This document shows, piece after piece, positions 53,459-62,853 of a stretch of DNA of 64,000 nt. This DNA is from Nitrospira sp. (lineage in GTDB: Bacteria > Nitrospirota > Nitrospiria > Nitrospirales > Nitrospiraceae), in assembly GCA_022226955.1 (NCBI GenBank), contig CP092079.1, forward strand, positions 2,330,806 through 2,394,805, read 5' to 3'. The position numbers and the translations under genes were made by a program. The notes under the pieces were generated by a model. The model did not search any database and was not told the origin of the DNA. It was given only the letters and a program-made list of their open reading frames with translations. Each line of letters opens with the position of its first letter. Position 1 is the first letter of the stretch.

Positions 53459-54604
53459 TTATGCGACATCCCACGATGTTCTCACTTCAAGCGGGCCCTG
53501 CTTGAGCGAAAGAATATCATCGAGAGCCATGATTGTCCGAAAAAGGCATCGACGAGCCTCATGCCGGGTTACCTCGGCATGAACACCTTTATTAACTAAG
53601 CTTCCTAGTTTTTCGAGCTGCTCACCAAGAAGAGCTGTAGATGCGCAGATCATGTCAAGGCTGGTATTACTGATGCGCTCCTTATCGGCGAAGGCGAGAA
53701 GGCGGTTGCGATAATGCGTCGACCCGAGTGGGCGCCCGTCAGGGGTCGGATCGGTTGGTGGAAAGATCGCATCCGCCACGTACTCAATTACCCGTCGACA
53801 GGAGGCTGCGACTTGGGCGTAATCCTCCGGAACCTCTGCTCGATCATAGGTACGAATTGCAGACCAAAGCTTGTTTCCAAGCTCAGGGGCCACATCAGAG
53901 AATCGCGTGATGACTTGGTCGGCCATGGTTCCGAGTTCGTCAGAAAGAACCGCTCCCAATTCAGCTACCCGCCGGGCATGTTGATAGTCATGATACTTAT
54001 CGAAGACCGAGAACTTGCCGTTGAGAGACTCAAATTCGACACAAGAAAAGCCAATTCCCGAAAGCTCCTCAATGTGCCCCTCGTCTTTTGAGTCGTCGCA
54101 AAGGCCATCCCAGAATAGATGAATTTTGCGCCCAACGATTCGGTAACTTGCGACCATCGCATTGGCATATGCGACCCAGTGGACCGGACAGGTGTCGTCG
54201 ATTTGAAGCGCACCCAGATACCACGGATAGGTCTTAAGAGCCTCGTCAATTTCCCTTCCATCGCGGAATGAGATGCTCTCGAACAGAAGTACAAATACAT
54301 TTCCCTTCAACAGCTTCTCGACTGACTCCTGAGTGAATGTCATCCAAATGTGACTACCAGGGTCTAGCAGCGTCTGAATCGCTGAGAGAAATCGCTCCTT
54401 ATTGAAGTGGTGAACTTCCACAGACTCAGTCTTCTCTCTATCCATCGTTTGCATGGCGAGAAGAATGTCACCTTGAAAGACCTTCGTATGAAGATCTATG
54501 GTCCTGGACTTAAGAATCGCACCAAATAGTGCACGCCGAACGGGTAAGCCGTAGTAGCACCCAAGGTCTTTGTGGTCTGCGTCAAAGTGGAAAGCGATCT
54601 TCAT
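53459..54604 (-). CDS. Unrecognised protein, possibly HEPN-like C-terminus
   Basis: The start at 54604 (MKIAFHFDADHKD) gives 381 residues; an ATG at 54622 adds six. No ribosome site is obvious. The N-terminal half is alpha/beta with many acidic and His residues (FHFDADH, VHHFNKERF, HLFWDGLCDDS). The C-terminal 110 residues (CRRVIEYVADAIFPPTDPT, YRNRLLAFADKE, LGSLVNKGVHAEVTRHEA, MALDDILSL) resemble helical domains found at the ends of abortive-infection proteins, perhaps HEPN-like. The function is unknown. Confidence 0.6.
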   Translation of the reverse strand: MKIAFHFDADHKDLGCYYGLPVRRALFGAILKSRTIDLHTKVFQGDILLAMQTMDREKTESVEVHHFNKERFLSAIQTLLDPGSHIWMTFTQESVEKLLKGNVFVLLFESISFRDGREIDEALKTYPWYLGALQIDDTCPVHWVAYANAMVASYRIVGRKIHLFWDGLCDDSKDEGHIEELSGIGFSCVEFESLNGKFSVFDKYHDYQHARRVAELGAVLSDELGTMADQVITRFSDVAPELGNKLWSAIRTYDRAEVPEDYAQVAASCRRVIEYVADAIFPPTDPTPDGRPLGSTHYRNRLLAFADKERISNTSLDMICASTALLGEQLEKLGSLVNKGVHAEVTRHEARRCLFRTIMALDDILSLKQGPLEVRTSWDVA

Positions 54605-54912
54605 CGAAGAGAACCCGTACATTGCACATAACAGTGCTCAGGACAATCAGCCGACACACCAATTCCGTTCGTATACCACGCTCCAATTGTTCATAAACCA
54701 TAAGCCATGACAGTTGCCTTTTCAATTGGTTGAGGCATCGAGGCTATTTATCACTGGTTCGTCTGCAGATCGGTATCACACTAGCCCTTACATCTTCGTG
54801 CAGACTGCTAGCATCGATCATTGCATCCAATCGGCGCTCGATTGACGTAGATCGGAAAGGGTTGGTACATACAATCCTATCGAATAGGTGATCCGCTCAT
54901 CGTGAGGCCGTT
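54605..54912. other. AT-richer divergent intergenic region
   Basis: About 308 bases between the unknown island gene and arsM, which point away from each other. I see no gene or strong hairpin. It must hold promoters for both. The right border of the AT-richer island lies around here. Confidence 0.4.
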
Positions 54913-56100
54913 ATGCCGATAGACGAAATTGAGAAAAAAGTCAGCGACCGTTATGCCAAAGCTGCCAGCACGGGCGAGCAGATGTGCTGCCCGACCAGCT
55001 ATGACATGGCGAATCTCAAATCCTTCATCCCTGAAGAGGTGCTCAAGATTTCGTATGGGTGCGGGACTCCGGCCGGGCTGAATACCGTGAGCGCCGGTGA
55101 AACGGTGCTCGATATCGGTTCGGGGGGCGGCATCGATTGTTTTGAAGCCTCGCGTCTTGTCGGTCCCGCCGGACAGGTCATCGGCATCGACATGACCGAT
55201 ACGATGCTGGAGATCGCGCGGAAGAATGCCGTGATTGTCGCAACCAATCTGGGATACCCCGCGTCGAATGTTGAGTTTCGCAAAGGGATGGCCGACGCCA
55301 TGCCGGTCGCCGACAACCTGATCGATCTGATCATTTCAAACTGCGTGATCAACTTGGCTCCAGACAAGCGGAAGGTCTTTCGCGAGATGTTCCGCGTAGC
55401 GAAGCCGGGAGGCCGGTTTACCATCTCCGATATTGTGGCGGATCAAGTGGTGCCGCAATACCTCGTCCATGATGCGGAGAAATGGGGCGACTGTTTATCC
55501 GGCGCGCTGACGCTGACCGACTACATGGCCGGAATGACCGACGCCGGCTTTGTCGGCCTGCATCTGATCAAGTCGTCTCCCTGGCAACAGATCGACGGTA
55601 TTCACTTTTTCTCCGTCACCCTCACCGGCTATAAACTTCCGGCCGAGGCTCCAATACGCCCCGCCCGCTACGCCACCTTGCGCGGCCCCTTCAGCCGAGT
55701 GATCGATGAGCGCGGCACCACCTATATGCGCGGCATTCCGCAACCGCTCACGCCGGACCTCGCGCTGCTGCTGAGTCAGCCGCCCTTCGCAGCGCTGTTC
55801 ATGTTCTCCGATGCGCCACAGTGGCTCAATCGGGACAATCCGCGATGGACAGCCGTCTTTCCCGAGCAGATTCCCTGCACATGGAAAGGCGACTACGCGC
55901 TGCTGGCCGGCCCGTTTCTAGAAGCGCACGATGACGACGCCCACATCTATCGGCGCGGCGAGCCGCTGGAAGTCTGCTCCAAGACGCTGGCCGTCCTTCA
56001 AACAGAAGGCTACGCGCCACACTTTGCCATCCTGAATCGCGCGAGCCAGCCGGTGGACGGCGATGCGGTGGACTGCGCGCCCAACGGTAGCTGCTGCTAA
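54913..56100 (+). CDS. arsM: Arsenite S-adenosylmethionine methyltransferase
   Basis: A 395-residue ArsM. The SAM motif is VLDIGSGGGIDCFEA; the arsenic-binding cysteines are C50 (YGCGTP), C144 (SNCVINL) and C194 (GDCLSGA). The C-terminal extension of about 150 residues ends in a Cys-rich CAPNGSCC tail, which could hold additional As(III). It methylates arsenite to methylated species. The stop is directly followed by the arsS start, and together they imply arsenosugar synthesis. Confidence 0.93.
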   Translation: MPIDEIEKKVSDRYAKAASTGEQMCCPTSYDMANLKSFIPEEVLKISYGCGTPAGLNTVSAGETVLDIGSGGGIDCFEASRLVGPAGQVIGIDMTDTMLEIARKNAVIVATNLGYPASNVEFRKGMADAMPVADNLIDLIISNCVINLAPDKRKVFREMFRVAKPGGRFTISDIVADQVVPQYLVHDAEKWGDCLSGALTLTDYMAGMTDAGFVGLHLIKSSPWQQIDGIHFFSVTLTGYKLPAEAPIRPARYATLRGPFSRVIDERGTTYMRGIPQPLTPDLALLLSQPPFAALFMFSDAPQWLNRDNPRWTAVFPEQIPCTWKGDYALLAGPFLEAHDDDAHIYRRGEPLEVCSKTLAVLQTEGYAPHFAILNRASQPVDGDAVDCAPNGSCC

Positions 56101-57150
56101 ATGAGCCGCGCCTCGCTCACGTTAGCCAGCCGTCACAACCCGCTCGCGTCATCGTCGGAACAACTTCGCGTTCTCAATGAGACAACTCGGCTCGTTCCCT
56201 TCGACGCCCGTCTTGCCCAGACAGGCTTGTCTCCACTCCAGGCCTCCGGCATCACGGTCTTCCAAATCAACGTCGGCAAGCTGTGCAACCAAACCTGCCG
56301 CCATTGCCACGTGGACGCTGGACCGGACCGGACCGAGAGCATGTCGCGAGAAACAGCAGAGCTGTGCATTGCCGCCTTGGCGCGGACCGATATCCCCACC
56401 GTCGATATCACCGGCGGGGCGCCTGAACTGAATCCGAATTTCCGCTGGCTGGTCGAGCAGGCGCGCGCGCTGGGACGCCATGTTATGGACCGGTGCAATC
56501 TGTCGATCTTGCACATCCCCTCGCAGTCGGATCTCGCAGAGTTTCTCGCCGCGCACGGCGTCGAGATTGTCGCCTCGCTGCCCTATTACCGCGCCAGCCA
56601 GACCGACGCGCAGCGCGGCGACGGCATCTTTGAACGATCCATCGAAGGGCTCCGGCTCTTGAACCGGCTCGGCTATGGACGGGCGGAAAGCGGACTGTTA
56701 CTCAATCTGGTGCATAATCCGGTCGGCGCATTTCTCCCGCCGAAGCAGGAGGCGATTGAGGTTCAATTCAGGAAAGAGCTTCGTGAGCGGCATGGAGTGG
56801 AGTTCAATCACCTCTACACCATCACCAACATGCCGATAAGCCGGTTCCTTCAATTCCTGCTGGAAAGCGGCAACTATGACGGCTACATGGAACGGCTGGC
56901 CAATGCCTTTAATCCGGCTGCGGCGGCCGGGGTGATGTGCCGTTATACGCTCTCGGTCAGTTGGGACGGCGGGCTGTACGATTGCGACTTCAATCAGATG
57001 CTGGACCTGCCCGTCGGGTATGGCGCCCCCACGCACATTCGCGACTTCGATCCGGCACTTCTCAATCGACGGCGGATCGTCACCCGCAATCATTGCTATG
57101 GCTGCACGGCCGGAGCCGGCTCCTCGTGCGGTGGGGCTGTCGCGGAATAG
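56101..57150 (+). CDS. arsS: Arsenosugar biosynthesis radical SAM protein
   Basis: A 349-residue radical SAM enzyme with the [4Fe-4S] motif C62-x-x-x-C66-x-x-C69 (LCNQTCRHC) and the family motifs DITGGAPELNP, NLSILHIPSQ and the C-terminal cluster CRYTLSVSWDGGLYDCDFNQ with HCYGCTAGAGSSCGG. ArsS moves a deoxyadenosyl group to dimethylated arsenic to make the first arsenosugar intermediate. It begins at the base after the arsM stop, so the two are co-translated. No arsR or arsenite efflux gene is in the window. Confidence 0.93.
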   Translation: MSRASLTLASRHNPLASSSEQLRVLNETTRLVPFDARLAQTGLSPLQASGITVFQINVGKLCNQTCRHCHVDAGPDRTESMSRETAELCIAALARTDIPTVDITGGAPELNPNFRWLVEQARALGRHVMDRCNLSILHIPSQSDLAEFLAAHGVEIVASLPYYRASQTDAQRGDGIFERSIEGLRLLNRLGYGRAESGLLLNLVHNPVGAFLPPKQEAIEVQFRKELRERHGVEFNHLYTITNMPISRFLQFLLESGNYDGYMERLANAFNPAAAAGVMCRYTLSVSWDGGLYDCDFNQMLDLPVGYGAPTHIRDFDPALLNRRRIVTRNHCYGCTAGAGSSCGGAVAE

Positions 57151-57276
57151 CTGCGGCCATAGAGAGGACCTTCCGCCAGCGCCGCCACCCAACCTCCTGC
57201 CCGACGGTTGCGTCGCACGATCCACTCTGCTAGTGTGACTCAAGTTTATGACGGTTCACGATTCTCCAAAGTAGAC

Positions 57277-58311
57277 ATGGTCTGGAACCCCAACGATCCC
57301 TGGAATAAGAAGAACGACAAGCTCGACGATGCGTTGAAACAGGCGCAGTCGCAGCTGCATGGGCTGCTTCCGTCCGGCGGCATGAAAAGCTTGCTGCTTG
57401 TCGGACTCCTGGTCTTTGTCGCCTGGCAAAGCGCGTTTATTGTCGCACCTGACGAAGAGGGCGTCGTCAAACGTTTCGGCATTCCCGTTCGAACGGTGGG
57501 ACCCGGCCCTCACGGGAAGATCCCCCTGATCGAATCGGTCATGCAGCCGAAGGTTGAAAAGCTCCATCGCGTGGAAGTCGGCTTCCGAACCGACCGGCAG
57601 GGACGCCAGCAGATGCTCCCTCAGGAAGCGTTGATGCTGACCGGCGATATGAATATTCTCGCGATCGAATTTATCGTGCAGTACAAGATTAAGGAGTCTG
57701 CAAACTATCTCTTCAATGTCGCGGACATTCACGACACCATCGGCAAAGCGGCCGAAGCCTCAATGCGCGAAGTCGTCGGCAAAAGCAAGATCGATGAGGT
57801 CCTCACCACCGGCAAAGCACAGATCCAGCAAGACACCTTGACGTTATTGCAAACCATCCTGGATCAATATCAGGCGGGGGTGCAGATTGCGGCGATTCAG
57901 CTCCAGGATGTGGATCCGCCGGAAGCGGTGGCCGCCGCATTTAAGGATGTGACGAATGCCAAGGAAGACCGCGAGAAGCTGATCAATCAGTCGCAAAGCT
58001 ATCGCAACGACATTCTCCCCAAGGCAAAAGGCGAAGCGGCGCAGATGGTGAATCAGGCGAAGGGCTATGCGCAGGCACGACTGAATCGCGCGCAGGGAGA
58101 GGCCAACCGCTTCGTTGCCACGCTCAAAGAGTATAACCAAGCAAAAGATATCATCAGCAAGCGGCTCTATATCGAAACGATGGAAGAGATCCTGCCCAAC
58201 ATCGATAAAGTCATCATCGACGGCAAAGGCGGCGAGCGCGTCTTGCCCTATCTCCCGCTCGATCGCATGAAAGCCAGAACCGCCCCAGCTGCCGAGGAGC
58301 AAAAACCGTGA
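57277..58311 (+). CDS. hflK: HflK, SPFH-domain regulator of FtsH
   Basis: A 344-residue membrane protein; ATG 57277 chosen because MVWNPNDPWNKKND is a typical HflK start. The TM is at about 38-56. The SPFH domain (APDEEGVVKRFG..., VQYKIKESANYLFNV, ASMREVVGKSKIDEVLT) and the helical stalk (PKAKGEAAQMVNQAKGYAQARLNRAQGEANRF) follow. It forms a complex with HflC that cages the FtsH protease. Translation is coupled to hflC by a GTGA overlap. Confidence 0.93.
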   Translation: MVWNPNDPWNKKNDKLDDALKQAQSQLHGLLPSGGMKSLLLVGLLVFVAWQSAFIVAPDEEGVVKRFGIPVRTVGPGPHGKIPLIESVMQPKVEKLHRVEVGFRTDRQGRQQMLPQEALMLTGDMNILAIEFIVQYKIKESANYLFNVADIHDTIGKAAEASMREVVGKSKIDEVLTTGKAQIQQDTLTLLQTILDQYQAGVQIAAIQLQDVDPPEAVAAAFKDVTNAKEDREKLINQSQSYRNDILPKAKGEAAQMVNQAKGYAQARLNRAQGEANRFVATLKEYNQAKDIISKRLYIETMEEILPNIDKVIIDGKGGERVLPYLPLDRMKARTAPAAEEQKP

Positions 58312-59168
58312 GCATGCAAGGGCTGATTATCGCCGTGATCGCCGTGATTGTCGGCCTTTTCGTACTGGGCGCCTCGCCACTCTTTGTCGTCGATATTACT
58401 CAGAACGCGATCGTGGTGCAGCTCGGCAAGCCGGTCCGCAATCTCACCGAACCAGGGCTCTATACAAAAATCCCGTTCTTTGAAGAAGTGACCTACTTCG
58501 ACAAGCGCCTTCTGGATTACGACTCCAATGCGCAGGATGTTATTACCCAGGACAAGAAAACGCTGTTGCTCGATAATTTCGCGAAATGGCGCATCACTGA
58601 CCCACTGAAGGTCTATCAAAACTTTCAGAGCCAGCGCGGGGCGCTCCAGCGGCTGCACGACATTATTTATTCGGAGCTCCGTGTCGAATTAGGCCGGCAC
58701 GAGCTGGCTGAGATTGTCTCAACCACACGGGCTGAGCTCATGCGGGTCGTTACCCAGCGATCCAACGAAAAAGCCTCTGCCTATGGCATCGAGATTCAGG
58801 ACGTCAGAATTAAGCGGGCCGATCTCCCCGAACAAAATGAAAAAGCGGTGTTTGCGCGCATGCAAGCCGAACGTGAACGGCAAGCCAAGCAATATCGCGC
58901 AGAAGGTGCAGAGGAAGCGCAGAAGATCCGCTCGGATGCGGAAAAAGACCGGGAAATTATCCTGGCACAGGCCTATAAAGAAGCCGAAGAGTTGCGCGGG
59001 GCTGGAGATGCAAAAGCCTTTAAAGTCTACGCTGAAGCCTATCGGCAGGACCCGAAGTTCTTTGAGTTCACCCGTTCGATGGAAGCCTATAAAAAAACGT
59101 TTGCCGATAAATCGACATTGGTGATGAGCCCGGATTCAGAATTCTTCCGTTATCTGAAACAGCGCTAG
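58308..59168 (+). CDS. hflC: HflC, SPFH-domain regulator of FtsH
   Basis: A 286-residue partner of HflK. GTG 58308 overlaps the hflK stop; ATG 58314 is an alternative. The TM is in GLIIAVIAVIVGLFVLGASP, followed by SPFH motifs (QNAIVVQLGKP, PGLYTKIPFFEEVTYFDKRLL, DIIYSELRVELGRHELAEIV) and a helical stalk (MQAERERQAKQYRAEGAEEAQKI). The last residues run almost into the convergent fhs stop. Confidence 0.93.
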   Translation: MSMQGLIIAVIAVIVGLFVLGASPLFVVDITQNAIVVQLGKPVRNLTEPGLYTKIPFFEEVTYFDKRLLDYDSNAQDVITQDKKTLLLDNFAKWRITDPLKVYQNFQSQRGALQRLHDIIYSELRVELGRHELAEIVSTTRAELMRVVTQRSNEKASAYGIEIQDVRIKRADLPEQNEKAVFARMQAERERQAKQYRAEGAEEAQKIRSDAEKDREIILAQAYKEAEELRGAGDAKAFKVYAEAYRQDPKFFEFTRSMEAYKKTFADKSTLVMSPDSEFFRYLKQR

Positions 59169-59175
59169 CGCCTGC

Positions 59176-60858
59176 CTACGAAAGTCCCACGATTTCTCCA
59201 CTGACCGGGTCCAGGTCGATTCGTTCTCCGGCAGGTTTTTTCGGCAATCCCGGCATCAACTGGATCCCCGAACAGACTGCCGTCACAAATCCGGCTCCTG
59301 CGAGAATGCGCAATTCCTTGATCGGAACTGTAAATCCTGCAGGCCGGCCCTTGAGCGCTGGATCATGCGACAGAGACAGCGGCGTCTTGGCCATGCAGAC
59401 GGGAAGGTGGCCAAATCCCAGCGTCTCGGCGGCATCAATCTGACGCTCCGCCTCCTCCTCGAAACTCACCCCTGCTGCCCCATACATCCTCATAGCGATC
59501 GTTTCAATCTTCCTCCTGATCGGCCAATTCACATCGTAGAGATGGGTGAAACTAGCAGGCTGCTCGACTGCACGAACTACCGCCTGGGCCAATTGTTCGG
59601 CCCCCCGCCCTCCATCGACCCAATGGGTCGAGACTGCGGCATCGATAGCGCCGAACTCTCGAGACTGATGTCGAACCCACTCCAACTCGGCAGGCGCATC
59701 GTCTTTGAATGCGTTCACCGCGACAACGACTGGAATGCCATGGGCTCGCGCGTTGGCAATATGTTGCGCCAGATTCGCGAAACCCTTCTCCAATGCCGGC
59801 ATATTGGGGCCGGTGAGTCCGGCTGGTAACGGCACGCCAACTTTGGCAACTCCTCCACCTCCATGCAGCTTCAACGCGCGCAACGTCGCCACCACAACTG
59901 CCGCCGCCGGTTTAAATCCTGATACCCGACACTTAATATTGAAAAATTTTTCTGCGCCCAGATCGCTTCCAAAACCGGCCTCTGTCACGACGTAATCCGC
60001 GCAACGAAGCGCCACGGCATCCGAAAGGATGGAGCAATTTCCATGGGCAATATTGCCAAACGGTCCGGCATGAACAAAGGCGGGCGTTCCCTCTAACGTC
60101 TGCACCAGATTCGGCAGCAATGCGTCCTTTAATAAAGCAGCCATCGCTCCCGCACAGCCTAGTTCTTCAGCCGTCCCAACGGCACCGGATTGCTTCAATC
60201 CCACCATGATCCGGCCAAGCCGCTGACGGAAGTCTGCTTGACTCGATGCCAAGGCGAGGATGGCCATAACTTCAGAGGCTTCAGTGATCACAAATCGACC
60301 GCTATGCCGACTCGCCTCGTCCCCTATCATGACCTGACGGAGCGCACGGTCACTGACTCCCAACGTCCTAGGCCAGGTAATTCGCTCGATATCCAAACCG
60401 CGCTCGTTGCCTTGGAAGAGATGATTATCCAGAAAGGCGGAAAGAAGGTTGTGGCTTGCAGCAACGGCATGAGCGTCGCCGGTAAAATGCAGATTAATCT
60501 CCTCCATGGGCAGGACTTGAGCGCGGCCGCCTCCGGTGCCGCCCCCCTTGATTCCAAAGACCGGCCCAAGTGACGGCTGTCTAAGCGTCACCGCCGCGCG
60601 CTTGCCTAGCCGAGAAAGCCCCATCGCCAGCCCAATCGATGTCGTTGTCTTTCCTTCACCGAGGGGGGTGGGATTAATCGCTGTCACTAAAACATACCGC
60701 CCAAGCGGACGTGACTTGAGACGGGTCAATACCTGCAATGATATTTTTGCCTTGTTTACACCGAATGCTGTGATTTCGTCGGCTTGAAGACCTAGCTGCT
60801 CAGCAATATCGAGAATGGGACGAGGTCGAATGGATCGGGCGATTTGGAGATCGGTCAC
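59176..60858 (-). CDS. fhs: Formate-tetrahydrofolate ligase
   Basis: A 560-residue monofunctional enzyme that makes 10-formyl-tetrahydrofolate with ATP. The ATP/formyl-phosphate loop is TPLGEGKTTTS (64-74). Family motifs are RQPSLGPVFGIKGGGTGGG, NLHFTGDAHAV, FVHAGPFGNIAHGNCSI, VTEAGFGSDLGAEKFFNIKCR and LSHDPALKGRP. It convergently meets hflC with a 7-base gap. In an autotroph it could serve one-carbon metabolism for purine and formyl-Met synthesis. Confidence 0.95.
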   Translation of the reverse strand: MTDLQIARSIRPRPILDIAEQLGLQADEITAFGVNKAKISLQVLTRLKSRPLGRYVLVTAINPTPLGEGKTTTSIGLAMGLSRLGKRAAVTLRQPSLGPVFGIKGGGTGGGRAQVLPMEEINLHFTGDAHAVAASHNLLSAFLDNHLFQGNERGLDIERITWPRTLGVSDRALRQVMIGDEASRHSGRFVITEASEVMAILALASSQADFRQRLGRIMVGLKQSGAVGTAEELGCAGAMAALLKDALLPNLVQTLEGTPAFVHAGPFGNIAHGNCSILSDAVALRCADYVVTEAGFGSDLGAEKFFNIKCRVSGFKPAAAVVVATLRALKLHGGGGVAKVGVPLPAGLTGPNMPALEKGFANLAQHIANARAHGIPVVVAVNAFKDDAPAELEWVRHQSREFGAIDAAVSTHWVDGGRGAEQLAQAVVRAVEQPASFTHLYDVNWPIRRKIETIAMRMYGAAGVSFEEEAERQIDAAETLGFGHLPVCMAKTPLSLSHDPALKGRPAGFTVPIKELRILAGAGFVTAVCSGIQLMPGLPKKPAGERIDLDPVSGEIVGLS

Positions 60859-60943
60859 AATGCCCCTATTAAAATACGATGTGAATGGAGGCTATACCGT
60901 AACCTTCATCACACCTCTGCTATGAGCGAGAGGGAAAGAAACC

Positions 60944-60980
60944 CAAAAAAACCGGGCTCAAGGTTTCCCTGGAGCCCGGC
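60944..60980 (-). terminator. Intrinsic terminator of the M23 peptidase gene
   Basis: On the minus strand, GAGCCCGG/CCGGGCTC arms (60972-60979 and 60952-60959) form a perfect 8-bp stem with a 12-base loop, followed directly by a run of T (complement of 60945-60950). It lies 31 bases past the peptidase stop, a textbook rho-independent terminator. Confidence 0.85.
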
Positions 60981-61010
60981 TAGAAGACAACTTATAGGTC
61001 CGTGGATAGA

Positions 61011-62045
61011 CTACTCAAGAATATACTTATTGGGATCAAGCGCCTGCCCGTTGACCTTAACCATGTAGTGAAGGTGAGGGCCGGTTGCCAATCCTGTGCT
61101 TCCCACTAACCCTACCACATCACCGCGCTTCACCCGCTGCCCTTCCTTTACAAGGGACTTCGCCAAGTGACCGTATATCGTTTCAATCCCAAATCCATGG
61201 TCGAGCCGCACTAAATTCCCGAGCTTCGGATCAAACCCAACCGATGTGACCCTGCCTTGCGCTGGAGCCTGCACCGGAGCGTTGGCAGCAGCACCAATAT
61301 CCAGCCCATCATGCCACGCTGGTTTCTCCGTAAAAGGAGAAATACGAGGCCCAAATCCTGAAGTCACCCAGCCTTTTACTGGCCAAATTGATGGAGTCGC
61401 AGCCCATCGTGACGACCGCTGCTCAGCAGCTTGAGACAATTCATTTAGAATTTGTTCCTGGCTGGTTGCTTCCTTAGACAGCCACTCAAGCTTCTCTTTA
61501 ACGGAGATAACTGCGGCTTCTGTATCTTTTTCACTTACCCCGCGTGTTGCGGCTAGACCAGATCCGACAGCGGATATCGCTCCATCGACACTGGATAACG
61601 ATGTCACTTCATCTGATTCTTTTCCATTCGTCGAACTAGGAATCAGGCTTCCCTCTGGCAAAGGAGTTTCTTCTCCTCCTCGACCATTGACTACATCGCC
61701 AGGCTTTTGAACTTCAATACCCAGCATAACCCTGAGGCGTTGATTGACCTCTTTCATTGCCCCGATTCGTTTTTTCAAATCATCAACCGCAGAAGAAAAC
61801 GCTGCGGTTTGTTCGCGGGCGCTCATGGCTTCCGAACGGAATGCGGAAAGTTCCCAGACTTCTCCAGTCCTGATGACATAGTGGGAGACAACAAGAAGAT
61901 CAGCAGCAATAACTATGCACCCAACTATCAACAACTTACGAACAAACTTCCTTGGAAAACTAAACCGGATAGGCTTTGCTGTAGAGCCACGGAAAATTAC
62001 AACCGTGTAGGCGTCACTATTTTCCTGGTTTTGTGTTTGCCCCAT
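61011..62045 (-). CDS. Membrane-anchored M23 (LytM-type) peptidase
   Basis: ATG 62045 has the ideal distance from GAGGGAG; an in-frame GTG at 62054 is an alternative. 344 residues: a TM at about 37-56, a coiled-coil region (FSSAVDDLKKRIGAMKEVNQRL) and a C-terminal M23 domain with WHDGLDI (zinc His and Asp), YGHLAKS and GPHLHYMV (zinc HxH). Such proteins cut peptidoglycan crosslinks or activate amidases. Its composition is AT-richer than the window average. Confidence 0.9.
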   Translation of the reverse strand: MGQTQNQENSDAYTVVIFRGSTAKPIRFSFPRKFVRKLLIVGCIVIAADLLVVSHYVIRTGEVWELSAFRSEAMSAREQTAAFSSAVDDLKKRIGAMKEVNQRLRVMLGIEVQKPGDVVNGRGGEETPLPEGSLIPSSTNGKESDEVTSLSSVDGAISAVGSGLAATRGVSEKDTEAAVISVKEKLEWLSKEATSQEQILNELSQAAEQRSSRWAATPSIWPVKGWVTSGFGPRISPFTEKPAWHDGLDIGAAANAPVQAPAQGRVTSVGFDPKLGNLVRLDHGFGIETIYGHLAKSLVKEGQRVKRGDVVGLVGSTGLATGPHLHYMVKVNGQALDPNKYILE

Positions 62046-62176
62046 GACATTCACTCCCTCAAGATTGGGAGACCCCTAATAGTAGCTAAATACAGCTGTA
62101 CTCTACCCATCTCTTCGCGAAGGGTCAACCATTTTGATAGTAATGAAATTCGAGTTCGTCATCGTCTTTTATACCA

Positions 62177-62512
62177 CTACCTATTGGCCACCTCACTCAC
62201 CACCCACTCTATATATTGAGACGACCCACAAATCATCGAAATGGCTATTATTTCCGGCACTTCATAAGGATGGAGTTGCTTTATCTTCTGTTCAAGCTTC
62301 CGATACCGGCTCCTTGTGGTCTTCATAACTAACATAGCCTCTTTTTCCTGAACTATCTTATCCTTCCACCGATATAGGGACTGAACTCCAGGAATGATAT
62401 TTACACAAGCGACTAAACGAGAAGTCAAAACCTCTTTCGATATCCGACTTCCTTCCCTCAGGCCAGGGACTGTCACTAAAACTATGATCGCCTCGCTCTT
62501 GGTAACCGACAT
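62177..62512 (-). CDS. cutA: Divalent-cation tolerance protein CutA
   Basis: A 111-residue protein with the CutA1 pattern: IVLVTVPGLREGSRISKEVL, LVACVNIIPGVQSLYRWKDK, EAMLVMKTT, LHPYEVPEIIAI and a C-terminal YIEWVVSEV. CutA trimers are linked to copper tolerance and signalling. It is 132 bases upstream of the M23 peptidase gene on the same strand. Confidence 0.95.
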   Translation of the reverse strand: MSVTKSEAIIVLVTVPGLREGSRISKEVLTSRLVACVNIIPGVQSLYRWKDKIVQEKEAMLVMKTTRSRYRKLEQKIKQLHPYEVPEIIAISMICGSSQYIEWVVSEVANR

Positions 62513-62777
62513 ATTTTGCTTGCTCTAGGTTGAACTGTAACACTTTAGCAGAACAGCAACTTCTATACCTTCAAACCTATCGACGCGCAATTTACACATC
62601 TCATACTTCCAATAAAATCAAAGCATTACAACACTCCTGTCTACTCAATTCAATACCACGTTTGATTGTGTGTAAAAACTGAAGCCAGTTGTCCATATTT
62701 TCGATAGCAATGTCAAAAAATTGTCGTTCTTTATACTAACCGATGCCAGAGGGGGCTCCGAAAATTCGGTGACGTCT
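62513..62777. other. AT-rich gap before the insertion sequence
   Basis: About 265 bases with no gene. The sequence becomes clearly AT-rich (62520-62740). The target-site duplication of the IS, if any, would be just left of 62778, but the right flank lies outside the window so it cannot be checked. Confidence 0.4.
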
Positions 62778-62791
62778 TGACCTTCCCCCCG
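62778..62791. repeat. Left terminal inverted repeat of IS
   Basis: TGACCTTCCCCCCG at 62778-62791; matches the right end except for one extra C. Confidence 0.85.
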
Positions 62792-62853
62792 AAAACTAGA
62801 CCATTGGCAAGGAAGTGTACCCTGTGCTGAGATGGGCCTTACAGGAGAGGCCC

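Noticed and set aside
53365..53460. Integron attC site in the hairpin array
   Set aside because: The gap contains several separate small palindromes and no matching RYYYAAC/GTTRRRY pair that would fold into one long attC hairpin.
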